A DNA stretch of 64,000 nucleotides from Cryobacterium lactosi (lineage in GTDB: Bacteria > Actinomycetota > Actinomycetes > Actinomycetales > Microbacteriaceae). Below, piece after piece: positions 9,935-19,426 of the stretch. The notes under the pieces are model-generated. The model was given only the letters and a program-made list of their open reading frames with translations, did no database searches and was not told the origin of the DNA. Position numbers and translations under genes: made by a program. The first letter of the stretch is position 1. Each line of letters starts with the position of its first letter. The stretch spans positions 1 through 64,000 of the forward strand of contig NZ_SOHM01000007.1 of assembly GCF_004403945.1 (NCBI RefSeq). Reading direction: 5' to 3'.

Positions 9935-9940
9935 TATCCT
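9935..9940 (+). promoter_or_regulatory. -10 box of a leaderless promoter for parE
   Basis: TATCCT followed by 8 nt and the GTG at 9949. No Shine-Dalgarno sequence precedes the start. Confidence 0.45.
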
Positions 9941-9948
9941 TAACCCTT

Positions 9949-12027
9949 GTGAGTTCTGACTATTCCGCCCGCCACCTCTCGGTCCTCGAAGGCCTCGACG
10001 CGGTGCGCAAACGCCCCGGCATGTACATCGGCTCGACCGACTCCCGTGGGCTGATGCACTGCCTCTGGGAGATCATCGACAACTCCGTCGACGAGGCACT
10101 CAGCGGCCACGGGTCGTCGATCGGCATCGTCCTGCACCCCGACGAGAGTGTCGAGGTCAGTGACACCGCACGCGGCATCCCCGTCGACATCGAACCGAAG
10201 ACCGGCCTGTCCGGTGTGGAGGTCGTCTTCACCAAGCTGCACGCCGGCGGCAAGTTCGGCAGCGGCTCCTACGCGGCCTCCGGCGGCCTGCACGGCGTCG
10301 GCGCCTCGGTCGTGAACGCGCTGTCCGAACGGCTCGACGTCGAGGTCGACCGCGACGGCAAGACCTGGGCGATGTCCTTCCACCGCGGCGAGCCAGGAGT
10401 CTTCGCCGACACGGGCGAGAAGAGCCCGGATGCCCCGTTCACGCCCTTCGAGAACAAGAGCGAACTGCGCGTGATCGGCAAGGTGCGCAAGGGCGTGACC
10501 GGGACGCGCATCCGGTACTGGGCCGACCGCCAGATCTTCACCAAGGGCGCAACCTTCCAAACCGAGGACCTGATGGGCCGGGCCCGCCAGACGGCGTTCC
10601 TGATTCCGGGCCTCACCATCGACATCGACGACCGGCGCAGTGCCGAGCCCGCGAAAGCGTCCTTCACCTTCGCCGGCGGCATCTCCGAATTCGTGGACCA
10701 CCTCGCCGTCGATACGCCCATCACCGATACCTGGAGGCTGACCGGCGCCGGAAGCTTCACGGAAACAGTGCCGGTGCTCACCGAGACCGGCGCGATGATC
10801 CCCACCGAGCTGGTCCGGGAGTGCCAGGTCGACATCGCCCTGCGCTGGGGGACCGGCTACGACACCGTGATCAAGAGTTTCGTCAACATCATCGCCACCC
10901 CCAAGGGCGGCACCCACCAGGCGGGCTTCGACGCGGGCATGCTCAAGTTCCTGCGGGCGCAGGTCGAGCAGAATGCCCGGCGGCTCAAGGTCGGCTCCGA
11001 CAAGCTCGAGAAGGACGACATCCTCGCCGGCCTCACCGCGGTGCTCACTGTCCGGTTGCCCGAACCGCAGTTCGAGGGTCAGACCAAGGAGGTGCTCGGC
11101 ACGCCTGCGGTCCGGGCCATCGTGGCCGCCGTGATCAACAAGACAATGACCGAGCGGTTCACATCGCCCAAGCGCGACGACAAAACCCAGTCGGCAGTGG
11201 TGCTGGACAAGATCGTGGCAGAAATGAAGTCCCGCATCTCCGCCCGCGCACACAAGGAGACCCAACGGCGCAAGAACGCCCTGGAGAGCTCGTCGCTGCC
11301 GGCCAAGCTGGTGGACTGCCGCAGCAACGACGTCGCCCTGAGCGAGCTTTTCATCGTCGAGGGCGACTCGGCGCTCGGCACGGCGAAACTGGCCAGGGAC
11401 AGCGAGCACCAGGCGCTTCTGCCGATCAGGGGAAAGATCCTCAACGTGCAGAAGGCCTCGGTCTCCGACATGCTCTCCAACCTGGAATGCGCGTCGATCA
11501 TCCAGGTGATCGGCGCCGGTTCCGGCCGCAGCTTCGACCTGTCCGCCGCCCGTTACGGCAAGGTCATCATCATGAGCGACGCGGATGTCGACGGCGCGCA
11601 CATCCGCACGCTGCTGCTCACCCTGTTCTTCCGTTACATGCGGCCCATGATCGAGGCCGGCCGGATCTTCGCCGCCGTACCCCCGTTGCACCGGGTGGTC
11701 GTGATGAACCCCGGCAGCAAGCCCAACGAGACGATCTACACCTACTCTGAAGCCGAACTGCAGGGCGTGCTCGCCGCGCTCAAGAAGAGCGGGAAGCGCT
11801 ATCAGGATCCCATCCAGCGCTACAAGGGACTGGGCGAGATGGATGCCGACCAGCTGGCGACGACGACCATGGAACGGGCCCATCGCACCCTGCGCCGGGT
11901 CCAGGTGGCCGACGCCGAAATGGCGGGAAAGGTCTTCGAACTACTGATGGGAAACGACGTCGCCCCCCGCAAGGAATTCATCATCGAGAGTTCGGACAAG
12001 CTCAGCCGCGAACGTATCGACGTCTGA
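9949..12027 (+). CDS. parE: DNA topoisomerase IV subunit B
   Basis: ATPase subunit of a type IIA topoisomerase that relaxes and decatenates DNA together with the A subunit at 12805-15291. The 692-aa protein has the GHKL ATPase (EIIDNSVDEAL, DTARGIPVDIEP, GGLHGVGASVVNALS), the transducer domain, and the TOPRIM domain (VEGDSALGTAK, PIRGKILNV, SDADVDGAHIRTLLL). The EGDSALGTAK reading rather than EGDSAGG, and the location away from a dnaA-recF context, point to ParE rather than GyrB. The GTG at 9949 begins the conserved SSDYSARHLSVLEGL segment. Confidence 0.93.
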   Translation: MSSDYSARHLSVLEGLDAVRKRPGMYIGSTDSRGLMHCLWEIIDNSVDEALSGHGSSIGIVLHPDESVEVSDTARGIPVDIEPKTGLSGVEVVFTKLHAGGKFGSGSYAASGGLHGVGASVVNALSERLDVEVDRDGKTWAMSFHRGEPGVFADTGEKSPDAPFTPFENKSELRVIGKVRKGVTGTRIRYWADRQIFTKGATFQTEDLMGRARQTAFLIPGLTIDIDDRRSAEPAKASFTFAGGISEFVDHLAVDTPITDTWRLTGAGSFTETVPVLTETGAMIPTELVRECQVDIALRWGTGYDTVIKSFVNIIATPKGGTHQAGFDAGMLKFLRAQVEQNARRLKVGSDKLEKDDILAGLTAVLTVRLPEPQFEGQTKEVLGTPAVRAIVAAVINKTMTERFTSPKRDDKTQSAVVLDKIVAEMKSRISARAHKETQRRKNALESSSLPAKLVDCRSNDVALSELFIVEGDSALGTAKLARDSEHQALLPIRGKILNVQKASVSDMLSNLECASIIQVIGAGSGRSFDLSAARYGKVIIMSDADVDGAHIRTLLLTLFFRYMRPMIEAGRIFAAVPPLHRVVVMNPGSKPNETIYTYSEAELQGVLAALKKSGKRYQDPIQRYKGLGEMDADQLATTTMERAHRTLRRVQVADAEMAGKVFELLMGNDVAPRKEFIIESSDKLSRERIDV

Positions 12028-12053
12028 CCGGCCGGCCGCTCGCGCCGGTCAGA
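12023..12053. terminator. Terminator between convergent parE and the SDR gene
   Basis: Inverted repeat TCTGACCGG / CCGGTCAGA with a 13-nt GC-rich loop, overlapping both stop codons. Confidence 0.5.
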
Positions 12054-12750
12054 CTGGCGCGAAGGCCGTGCTGGGCAGGTCCCGTTCGCCGTCGACGATG
12101 CCGCGCACGATTCGCGCGCACACGGCGGCGGGATCAAGTCCGGCCGGCAGAGGCGGCGCGGTCCCGCTGATCGGATGCGTGGACAGGGCCGTCTCGGTGT
12201 GCCCCGGTCTGGCGTCGATCACCCGGATGCCCGCCCGTCGCAGTTCCCGGCCCGCCGCGGACCCGAAGGCGGCCAGCGCGGCCTTCGACGCTGAGTAGGC
12301 CGCGAGATTCGCGGTCGGGCTCTCGCTGACGACCCCGCTGAGGGTGAGCAGGAAGGGCGACCGGCCGGCGGCGGCGGATGCCGCGAGGGGAGCGTGGGCG
12401 GCCTGGAGCAGCAGCATCGGCGCGGTCGTGTTCACCGCGAAGAGCCGGGCAATGGTGTCAGCGGTGAGTTCCGCCGCCGGGCCGAAGGCCACCACCCCCG
12501 CCGCCACCACGATTCCGTCGAGCTGGCCGGTCACGGTGGCCGCAACGTCCACGAGCCGTCGCACGGCGGCCGGGTCGGTGAGGTCGGCGGCGACGACGGC
12601 GCCCGGCAGGCCGAGGGCGGCCAGGGCGTTGGGGTCCCTGGCACTGAGGACCAGGGTCGCCCCGGCCTCGGAGAGCTGGCGGGCGATCTCCCGGCCGAGC
12701 CCGCCCGTGGCCCCGACAACGAGGATGGTGGAACCGCGAAGTTCAAGCAT
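12049..12750 (-). CDS. SDR family oxidoreductase
   Basis: 233-aa short-chain dehydrogenase/reductase of unknown substrate. It has the nucleotide-binding TILVVGATGGLGREIA (TGxxxGxG-like, near residue 10), the LSARD segment that sets cofactor preference, the structural NTTAPMLLLQ, and the catalytic Tyr/Lys in YSASKAAL. The start at 12750 (MLELRGSTI) fits a -10 box 5 nt upstream; a longer reading starts at 12771. It is wedged between parE and parC, convergent with parE. Confidence 0.85.
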   Translation of the reverse strand: MLELRGSTILVVGATGGLGREIARQLSEAGATLVLSARDPNALAALGLPGAVVAADLTDPAAVRRLVDVAATVTGQLDGIVVAAGVVAFGPAAELTADTIARLFAVNTTAPMLLLQAAHAPLAASAAAGRSPFLLTLSGVVSESPTANLAAYSASKAALAAFGSAAGRELRRAGIRVIDARPGHTETALSTHPISGTAPPLPAGLDPAAVCARIVRGIVDGERDLPSTAFAPV

Positions 12751-12755
12751 GCCCC

Positions 12756-12761
12756 ACCCTA
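12756..12761 (-). promoter_or_regulatory. -10 box of a leaderless promoter for the SDR gene
   Basis: TAGGGT on the minus strand, 5 nt before the ATG at 12750. The spacing is slightly short for a fully leaderless start. Confidence 0.35.
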
Positions 12762-12804
12762 CTGCGGACACCGGGCCGTGCGGCGGGAACAGCCGGGCGA
12801 GGGG

Positions 12805-15291
12805 TCAGCCGATCCCCGAACCGATCGAGCCGACCACGGCATCCAGCATGGTGCCGGAGGCGTCGCGTCGTGCCCCGGTCTCGGGCAGGGTCCGGGCTGA
12901 GCCCTCGACGCCCAGCGCACGCGCCGGTGCAGCACCGACCCAGGCCACAGCCAGGACATCCTCGCCCTTGAGAAAACGGTGGGACCGCACCCCTGACGTG
13001 GCTCGTCCCTTGGCGGGGAACTCGGTGAACGCAGACACCTTCGCACTGCCAGGATCCGTGCCGGGCAGGGTCTGGCTGCCGGAGGCTATCGTCGCCACGA
13101 CGGCGTCTTCGGCGGCGTCGGCGGACAGGCTGGTGAAGAAGACCACCCGCGCATCCGGGCCCAGCTTGATGCCCGCCATCCCGCCGGCCGTTCGGCCCTG
13201 CGGGCGCACGGTGGCTGCGGGGAACCGCAACAGCTGCGCGTCTGAGGCCACGAACACCAGTTCGTCGTCCTCGGAGCCCTGAACCGCGCCGACGACCTCA
13301 TCACCGGGTTTGAGCGCGATGATCTCGAAATCGGGCTTGTTCGCCCAGTCATTCGGGGTGACCCGTTTCACCACCCCCTGCCGGGTGCCGAGCGCAATCG
13401 CCCGGTCGCTGTCCAGGGCCACCAGGGCCCGCACAACCTCGCCGCCGCTGCCCAACGACAGATAGTCGCGCACGCGGACGCCGGCCGCGAGCTGGATCGA
13501 GGTGGGCGGCAACCCCGGAAGGTCAACGGGGGAGAACCGGATGAGCCGGCCCCGATTGGTCACGGCCCCGATCTCGGACCGGCTGGTGGTGTCCAGCACC
13601 GACAGCACGGCGTCGTGCTTGGTGCGGCGGTGCGCCGGCGTGATCCGTTCGGTCTGGTCGTCGCCGGGGGCAGGCAGGTCGACTCTGGCGATGCGGCCGG
13701 TGGTGCTCAGGTACACCCGGGTGGGGGAGTCCGTCACCTCGAGCACGGCCGCCTTCCGGGACGACGCGCCGGCGATGCTCGGTCGGGCCTCGGTCAGCAG
13801 GGTGCGCCGCGGCGTGCCGAATCTGTCGGAGATGGTGGCCAGCTCATCGGAGACCAGGGTGCGGATGGCCTGCTTGCTGGCGAGCAGGGCCTGGAGCTCC
13901 GTGATCTCGGCGAGCAGCTGGTCCCGTTCGGTTTCCAATTCGATCCGGGAGAACCTGGTCAGGCGGCGCAGCCGCAGCTCGAGGATGTACTCCGCCTGCA
14001 GCTGGCTGAGGTCGAACACGTCGATGAGGCGGGTACGGGCCTGTTCGGTGTCGTCGCTGGCGCGAATGACCTGGATGACCTCGTCGATGTCCAGGATCGC
14101 TATGAGCAGCCCCTCGACCAGGTGCAGCCGTTCCAGCCGGCGAGCCAGCCGGTACGCCGAGCGACGCGTGACGACTTCGATGCGGTGGTTGACGTAGACC
14201 TGCAGCAACTCCACCAGGCCCAGGGTCTGCGGGCCGCCGTTGACGAGGGCGACAGCGTTGATGTTGAAGGAGTCTTCCAACGGGGTGACCCTGTAGAGCT
14301 GTTCGAGCACGGCCTCCGGGCTGAAGCCGGTCTTGATGCCGATCACGAGGCGCAGCCCCTTGGTGCGGTCGGTGAGGTCTGTGACGTCCGAGATGCCGCT
14401 GAGCTTCTTGGAGTTGACCCCGTCCTTGATTTTCTCGATGACCCGCTCGGGGCCGACGAGGTACGGCAGTTCGCTGACGACGAGTCCGGCCTTGCGGGCC
14501 GTGATCGCTTCGACGGTCACCTTGGCCCGGGTCTTGAAGCTGCCGCGCCCGGTCAGGTAGGCATCCTTGATGCCCGCCAGGCCGACGATCGTACCGCCGG
14601 TGGGAAGGTCGGGGCCGGGAATGAACTCCATCAGCTCGTCCAGGGTCGCCCGCGGGTGCGCGAGCAGGTGCCTGGCCGCCCCTATGACCTCGATCAGGTT
14701 GTGCGGGGCCATATTCGTGGCCATGCCCACCGCGATACCGCTGGCCCCGTTGACGAGCAGGTTCGGATAGGCCGCCGGGAGCACGTCAGGCTGGGTCAGC
14801 TGGTTGTCGTAGTTGGGCACGAAGTCGACGACGTCCTCGTCGAGGTGTTCGGTCATCGCCAACGCGGGCGCAGCCAGACGTGCCTCCGTATACCGGGGTG
14901 CGGCCGGGCCGTCGTCGAGTGAGCCGAAGTTGCCGTGCCCGTCGATCAGCGGTACCCGGAGGGTGAACGCCTGAGCCATGCGCACCATGGCGTCGTAGAT
15001 GGCCGTGTCGCCGTGAGGGTGCAGCTTGCCCATCACTTCGCCCACGACTCGCGCCGACTTGACGTGGCCGCGATCGGGCCGCAGGCCCATCTCGCTCATC
15101 TGGTACAGGATGCGACGCTGCACGGGCTTGAGCCCATCCCTGGCGTCGGGGAGGGCGCGCGAGTAGATCACCGAATAGGCGTACTCGAGGAACGACCCCT
15201 GCATCTCCGTGGACACATCGACGTCTTCGATGCGCTCGGTCGATGCAGCGGGCCCCGTGGTGTCTGACACTGTCTTGTCTGAGCGGCTCAT
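12805..15291 (-). CDS. parC: DNA topoisomerase IV subunit A
   Basis: Breakage-reunion subunit of the topoisomerase whose ATPase subunit is at 9949-12027. The 828-aa protein has the winged-helix/tower region with [19 protein letters not shown], the active-site Tyr in [10 protein letters not shown], a coiled-coil arm around residues 370-470, and a C-terminal beta-pinwheel with [11 protein letters not shown] and [16 protein letters not shown] blades. No GyrA box was noticed in the C-terminal domain, which supports ParC. ATG at 15291 ([10 protein letters not shown]) is chosen; further upstream in-frame sequence has no homology signal. Confidence 0.92.
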   Translation of the reverse strand: MSRSDKTVSDTTGPAASTERIEDVDVSTEMQGSFLEYAYSVIYSRALPDARDGLKPVQRRILYQMSEMGLRPDRGHVKSARVVGEVMGKLHPHGDTAIYDAMVRMAQAFTLRVPLIDGHGNFGSLDDGPAAPRYTEARLAAPALAMTEHLDEDVVDFVPNYDNQLTQPDVLPAAYPNLLVNGASGIAVGMATNMAPHNLIEVIGAARHLLAHPRATLDELMEFIPGPDLPTGGTIVGLAGIKDAYLTGRGSFKTRAKVTVEAITARKAGLVVSELPYLVGPERVIEKIKDGVNSKKLSGISDVTDLTDRTKGLRLVIGIKTGFSPEAVLEQLYRVTPLEDSFNINAVALVNGGPQTLGLVELLQVYVNHRIEVVTRRSAYRLARRLERLHLVEGLLIAILDIDEVIQVIRASDDTEQARTRLIDVFDLSQLQAEYILELRLRRLTRFSRIELETERDQLLAEITELQALLASKQAIRTLVSDELATISDRFGTPRRTLLTEARPSIAGASSRKAAVLEVTDSPTRVYLSTTGRIARVDLPAPGDDQTERITPAHRRTKHDAVLSVLDTTSRSEIGAVTNRGRLIRFSPVDLPGLPPTSIQLAAGVRVRDYLSLGSGGEVVRALVALDSDRAIALGTRQGVVKRVTPNDWANKPDFEIIALKPGDEVVGAVQGSEDDELVFVASDAQLLRFPAATVRPQGRTAGGMAGIKLGPDARVVFFTSLSADAAEDAVVATIASGSQTLPGTDPGSAKVSAFTEFPAKGRATSGVRSHRFLKGEDVLAVAWVGAAPARALGVEGSARTLPETGARRDASGTMLDAVVGSIGSGIG

Positions 15292-15401
15292 TCGTAGATT
15301 CTGCTGTGTGGTGCACACCGGCAGGACCGGCGGCACGTGGCTGATGCGCACGGACCTGCGCTGAGGAAACGTGCGGCCGGGTCTATGTCAGACTGGGCCA
15401 G

Positions 15402-16538
15402 ATGCCCCCTATGTTACCGGTCCGGCCCTTCAGCGCCGTCCGCCTTGCCGATGTGATGACAAGTTCCTTGGCGTCGCTGTCGGCCGAGCCGAACCCGCTC
15501 GGCCTGCAGAGCACCGGCAAGGCCGTCGTAGTACTGGCGGATGGATTGGGCGTCAGCAATCTGCGGGCCAGGGCCGGGCACGCCAGGTTCCTCACCAGCA
15601 ACCTGGCCAAGGCCGATGTGGTCGACGGGGTATTCCCGGCCACCACCGCCGCGGGCATCGCCTCCCTTGCCACCGGGGTCGCGCCCGGCACCCACGGCCT
15701 GGTCGGCTACAAGGTCCTGGACAGCGCGCACGACAGGGTGGTCAACCAGCTCACCGGCTGGGACGAGCAGATGGAACCGCGCCTCTGGCAGAACCAGCCC
15801 ACGGTCTTCGAGCGCGCCGCGGAGGCCGGGATCCCCAGCTTCGCCGTCGGACCCAAGCGGTTCGCCGGATCGGGTTTCAGCCAGGCGGTGCTGCGCGGCG
15901 CGGCCTACCTGCCGGCGGAGACCATCGGCACGCGTTTCGCCGCGGCCCGCGCGGTCTTCGACACCGAGCCCCGGGCGCTGATCTATCTGTATGTGCCTGA
16001 GCTCGACATCAGCGCGCACGCACACGGCTGGGAATCACCGCGCTGGCTGGCCCAGTTGGAGGCATTGGACGCGGAGACTGCCCGGTTCGCCGGCGCCCTG
16101 CGTCAGGACGAGGGCATGATCCTCACCGCAGACCACGGGGTCGTCGACGTACCCGAAGCCAAGCAGGTGCTCTTCGACACCGTGCCGCAACTCGTCGCCG
16201 GCGTGCGGCACATCGGCGGCGACCCGCGCTGCCTGCAGCTCTACACCGAACCCGGGGTAGACGCGGACGTGCTGGCCGAGAACTGGCGTGCCGTGGAGGG
16301 TGAGCGAGCCTGGGTCTTCACCAGGGCCCAAGCCGTCGCCGCTGGATTGTTCGGCGCCGTGCGGGCCGAGGCGCTACCCCGCATCGGCGACGTGATCGTC
16401 GCCGCCCGCAAGCTCATCGCCTACTACGACTCCCGGGAACCCAATCAGTCCGCACGCAGCATGATCGGTCAGCACGGTTCGCTCACCGACGAGGAACTTC
16501 GCGTTCCACTCGTGCGCCTGGGCGCCTACCGGCGCTGA
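15402..16538 (+). CDS. Alkaline phosphatase/nucleotide pyrophosphatase family phosphodiesterase
   Basis: 378-aa metal-dependent phosphodiesterase of the type I phosphodiesterase/nucleotide pyrophosphatase superfamily. It shows the first metal site in VVLADGLGVSNL (Asp near residue 47), the nucleophile Thr in FPATTAAGIASLATGVAPGTHG, a second site in PELDISAHAHGW, and TADHGVVDVP with Asp and His ligands. The substrate is not known. No signal peptide is evident, so it is probably cytoplasmic or membrane-associated. It is divergent from parC and convergent with the DUF3043 gene. Confidence 0.87.
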   Translation: MPPMLPVRPFSAVRLADVMTSSLASLSAEPNPLGLQSTGKAVVVLADGLGVSNLRARAGHARFLTSNLAKADVVDGVFPATTAAGIASLATGVAPGTHGLVGYKVLDSAHDRVVNQLTGWDEQMEPRLWQNQPTVFERAAEAGIPSFAVGPKRFAGSGFSQAVLRGAAYLPAETIGTRFAAARAVFDTEPRALIYLYVPELDISAHAHGWESPRWLAQLEALDAETARFAGALRQDEGMILTADHGVVDVPEAKQVLFDTVPQLVAGVRHIGGDPRCLQLYTEPGVDADVLAENWRAVEGERAWVFTRAQAVAAGLFGAVRAEALPRIGDVIVAARKLIAYYDSREPNQSARSMIGQHGSLTDEELRVPLVRLGAYRR

Positions 16539-16553
16539 CCGCTGAGCACGAAA

Positions 16554-16583
16554 AACCCCTCGCAGCGAGAGCTGCGAGGGGTT
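16554..16583. terminator. Strong terminator between convergent genes
   Basis: Perfect 13-bp stem AACCCCTCGCAGC / GCTGCGAGGGGTT with loop GAGA. On the minus strand it is followed by a T-run, so it is a classical intrinsic terminator for the DUF3043 gene and may also serve the phosphodiesterase gene. Confidence 0.85.
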
Positions 16584-16598
16584 GCCGTGTGTCGTGGG

Positions 16599-17195
16599 TC
16601 AGGCCGGGTACTGGCCGCGCTTGACCTGCGGCTTCGGCAGGCGCATGACCCGCAGCTGCAGGGCTCGCATGGCCGCGTACCAACGAACCTTCTCGGCCCG
16701 GTCGGCACCGAACTTGGCTTCGATCTTCTTGGTCAGGATGAATCCCAGCACTATGCAGTCCGCGATCGCCACCAGGAAGAACGCCCAGAGCGCGAGGATG
16801 CCGTAGGTCTGCACTGACGGGTCCGGGAAAAAGGTGAGCAGGATGACCAGGAACATGACCGGGATCATGAACTCGCCCACGTTGAACCGCGCGTCGATGT
16901 AGTCGCGGGCGAAGCGCTTCTGCGGTCCGCGCTCACGCAGCGGCAGGTACTTGTCCTCGCCTGCTGCCATGCCCAGACGGGCCCTCTCGCGGGCATCGGC
17001 CGACTTCGCACGGGCCTGTTTGGCGGCGAGCTTGCGGTCGTCCGGAACCAGAGGGCGCTTGTTCGCGGCCTCCTGGACCCGGCGGCTCGGCGTGGGCTGG
17101 CCCTTGCCGGTGGGCGTTCCGGCCAGACGCGCCTTCGTCTCGTCGGTGGACTCGATCGACGGCTCTGCGCCGGGATTTACAGGTTGCTTAGCCAC
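16599..17195 (-). CDS. DUF3043 domain membrane protein
   Basis: 198-aa protein of an actinobacterial family of unknown function. The first ~110 residues are charged and cytoplasmic (SRRVQEAANKRPLVPDDRKLA, then RERARLG). Two adjacent membrane segments follow (FMIPVMFLVILLTFF and ILALWAFFLVAIADCIVLGF), and the tail is basic (KKIEAKFGADRAEKVRWYA). The start is ATG at 17195. It is divergent from the M20 dipeptidase, with 39 bp between. Confidence 0.9.
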   Translation of the reverse strand: MAKQPVNPGAEPSIESTDETKARLAGTPTGKGQPTPSRRVQEAANKRPLVPDDRKLAAKQARAKSADARERARLGMAAGEDKYLPLRERGPQKRFARDYIDARFNVGEFMIPVMFLVILLTFFPDPSVQTYGILALWAFFLVAIADCIVLGFILTKKIEAKFGADRAEKVRWYAAMRALQLRVMRLPKPQVKRGQYPA

Positions 17196-17221
17196 ATCAG
17201 TTCCTTGCAGTCAGGTTGCCT

Positions 17222-17227
17222 TAAGAT
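17222..17227 (+). promoter_or_regulatory. -10 box of a leaderless promoter for the M20 dipeptidase
   Basis: TAAGAT followed by 7 nt and the ATG at 17235. Confidence 0.5.
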
Positions 17228-17234
17228 TACCCGC

Positions 17235-18671
17235 ATGACGGATACCGCGGATACAGAAGCAGGAACCACCCAGCAAGACCCGGCGCAGACGATCGAATCC
17301 GCGCTGCGGAACGCCGTCGAACGGGAGCTCCCGCGCACCATCGCCGACCTCTGCACGCTCGTGCGGATACCCTCCGTGTCCTGGGCGGCTTTCGACCGGG
17401 CGCACGTGAGCACCAGCGCCGACGCTGTCGCCGAACTGGTGCGGGAAATCGGCATCTTCGACGCCGTCACCGTGACCCAGGCCGGGATCCCCGGCACCGA
17501 CGAACTCGGACAGCCCGCTGTCCTCGCCACCCGCGCGGCCAAGAACGGGCGTCCCACGGTGCTGCTCTACGCCCACCATGACGTGCAACCCCCCGGACTC
17601 GACGAACACTGGGAATCGCCCCCGTTCGAACCGACCGTGCGCGGCGACCGGCTGTACGGGCGCGGCGCCGCCGACGACAAGGCCGGCGTGATGGCGCACG
17701 TCGCCGCGTTGCGCGCACTCCACGATGCCACCGGCGGCGACCTGGACCTGGGCCTCGCGCTCTTCATCGAGGGTGAAGAGGAGTTCGGCAGCCGCTCGTT
17801 CGCCACCTTCCTCACCGAGAACCGGCAGGCGCTGCGGGCCGACGCGATCGTCGTCGCCGACTCCAACAACTGGGACATCCACACCCCGGCGATCACCATC
17901 GGGTTGCGCGGCAACGTCACCTTCCGGCTCACCGTCAGCACCCTGGCGCACGCGTCGCACTCGGGGATGTTCGGCGGCGCCGTTCCGGACGCGATGATGG
18001 CGACCATCAAGCTGCTCGGCACTCTGTATGCCGCGGACGGGTCAGTGGCGATCGAGGGTCTCACCAGTCACGACGCACCGACCCCGCCGTACGAGGAATC
18101 CGCCTTGCGCCAGGAGACCGGCCTCCTTGATGGAGTCCAGCCGATCGGCCACGGCACGATCCTCAGCCGGATCTGGTCGCAACCCGCGCTCACCGTCACC
18201 GGCATCGACGCGCCCAGCGTCGCCAACGCGTCCAACACCCTGACCCCGTCCGTCAGCGTGCAGGTCAGCGTGCGCATCGCACCGGGTCAGTCCGCCAGGG
18301 AAGCCGCCGCCGCGATCGAGGCTCACCTGCGTCAGAACGCGCCGTTCGGCGCCCACATCCAGATCGACGACCTCGACACCGGAGAACCCTTCCTGGTCGA
18401 CACCGGGGGATGGGCAGTGGCCGAAACCCGCCTGGCCATGACGGCCGGTTGGGGAGTTGCCCCCGTCGACATCGGCGTCGGCGGCTCAATCCCGTTCATC
18501 GCGGACCTGGTCCGGGAATTCCCCGATGCCCAGATCCTGGTCACCGGGGTGGAAGACCCGGATTCCCGGGCGCACAGCCCCAATGAGTCGTTGCACCTGG
18601 GCGTCTTCACCCGGGCCGTGCTCAGCGAGGCGTTCCTGCTGGGCCGGCTGAACGAACGCACCGGACACTGA
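17235..18671 (+). CDS. M20 family dipeptidase
   Basis: 478-aa zinc metallopeptidase of the M20 family, related to carnosinase-type dipeptidases. It shows the first metal-binding motif LLYAHHDVQPP (His near residue 116), the bridging Asp in GRGAADDKAGVMAHV, the catalytic Glu pair in FIEGEEEFGSRSF, and a C-terminal GVGGSIPFIADL with EDPDSRAHSPNESL carrying the last metal ligand. A dimerisation lid domain sits in the middle. No signal peptide. ATG at 17235 is preferred because a -10 box sits 7 nt before it. Confidence 0.92.
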   Translation: MTDTADTEAGTTQQDPAQTIESALRNAVERELPRTIADLCTLVRIPSVSWAAFDRAHVSTSADAVAELVREIGIFDAVTVTQAGIPGTDELGQPAVLATRAAKNGRPTVLLYAHHDVQPPGLDEHWESPPFEPTVRGDRLYGRGAADDKAGVMAHVAALRALHDATGGDLDLGLALFIEGEEEFGSRSFATFLTENRQALRADAIVVADSNNWDIHTPAITIGLRGNVTFRLTVSTLAHASHSGMFGGAVPDAMMATIKLLGTLYAADGSVAIEGLTSHDAPTPPYEESALRQETGLLDGVQPIGHGTILSRIWSQPALTVTGIDAPSVANASNTLTPSVSVQVSVRIAPGQSAREAAAAIEAHLRQNAPFGAHIQIDDLDTGEPFLVDTGGWAVAETRLAMTAGWGVAPVDIGVGGSIPFIADLVREFPDAQILVTGVEDPDSRAHSPNESLHLGVFTRAVLSEAFLLGRLNERTGH

Positions 18672-18801
18672 TCAGGCAACCCCTGCCGCCGGTCCAGCCC
18701 GTTCCCGGGCCGGGCGGATACACTAGGAACAGATTCGCCGGCCGGACCCCATGCGCGTGGGATGCTCACCGAAGCGAAACCGGATAATACCGAGGAGTAC
18801 C

Positions 18802-19158
18802 ATGACCGACACGATCGAAACCCGCACTGAAGCCCACGGCGTCGGCCTCACCGACGTCGCTGCCCAGAAGGTCCGCAGCCTGCTCACCCAGGAAGGCCGC
18901 GAAGACCTGCGTCTGCGCGTCGCCGTACAGCCCGGCGGCTGCTCGGGCCTGATCTACCAGCTGTACTTCGACGAGCGCACCCTCGAGGGTGACGCTGTCC
19001 GAGACTACGACGGTGTAGAGGTCGTCGTCGACAAGATGAGCGTGCCGTATCTGGAAGGAGCCTCCATCGACTTCGAGGACACCATCCAGAAGCAGGGCTT
19101 CACCATCGACAACCCCAATGCCGGCGGCAGCTGCGCCTGCGGAGACTCGTTCCACTAG
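18802..19158 (+). CDS. erpA: Iron-sulfur cluster insertion protein ErpA (A-type carrier)
   Basis: 118-aa A-type Fe-S carrier that delivers clusters to apoproteins. The three conserved cysteines are present: VQPGGCSGLIYQ and the C-terminal GGSCACGDSF. GAGGAG lies 6 nt before the ATG at 18802. It stands alone, upstream of the cytochrome oxidase genes, and ends in a strong terminator. Confidence 0.95.
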   Translation: MTDTIETRTEAHGVGLTDVAAQKVRSLLTQEGREDLRLRVAVQPGGCSGLIYQLYFDERTLEGDAVRDYDGVEVVVDKMSVPYLEGASIDFEDTIQKQGFTIDNPNAGGSCACGDSFH

Positions 19159-19171
19159 ACGTCTCGCTGTA

Positions 19172-19207
19172 CACGAAGGAGACCGTCCTCGGACGGTCTC
19201 CTTCGTG
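19172..19207 (+). terminator. Terminator after erpA
   Basis: Very stable hairpin: CACGAAGGAGACCGTCC pairs with GGACGGTCTCCTTCGTG around a minimal loop. It starts 14 nt after the erpA stop. Confidence 0.85.
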
Positions 19208-19426
19208 CGTATCCCGGTGGCGGCCGTCCGGCGGACCCTTCAGCGGTGATCCGGCCCGGGAATCCGCCCGGAACAGGCCCTTCGACCCTGTTGCCGTGCC
19301 GGGGCCGAGGTCGAGAATTGCGACGGGCCCGTCCTTCGTGCACTCAGCGGGGACCGGCGCGGAGTAGGCTAGAGAGCATAAATGCACTTCCTGTGTAGTG
19401 CCCTCACGTCTCCCGAAAGGTCACCG

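Noticed and set aside
9940..11883. A 647-codon open frame opposite parE.
   Set aside because: Repetitive Gly/Ala/Val/Asp-rich translation with no motifs; the plus strand carries unmistakable topoisomerase motifs.
9949..15291. parE and parC considered as gyrB and gyrA.
   Set aside because: The TOPRIM reads EGDSALGTAK, no GyrA box was noticed in the A-subunit C-terminal domain, and the genes are convergent and away from a dnaA-type origin region. A check for gyrBA elsewhere would settle it.
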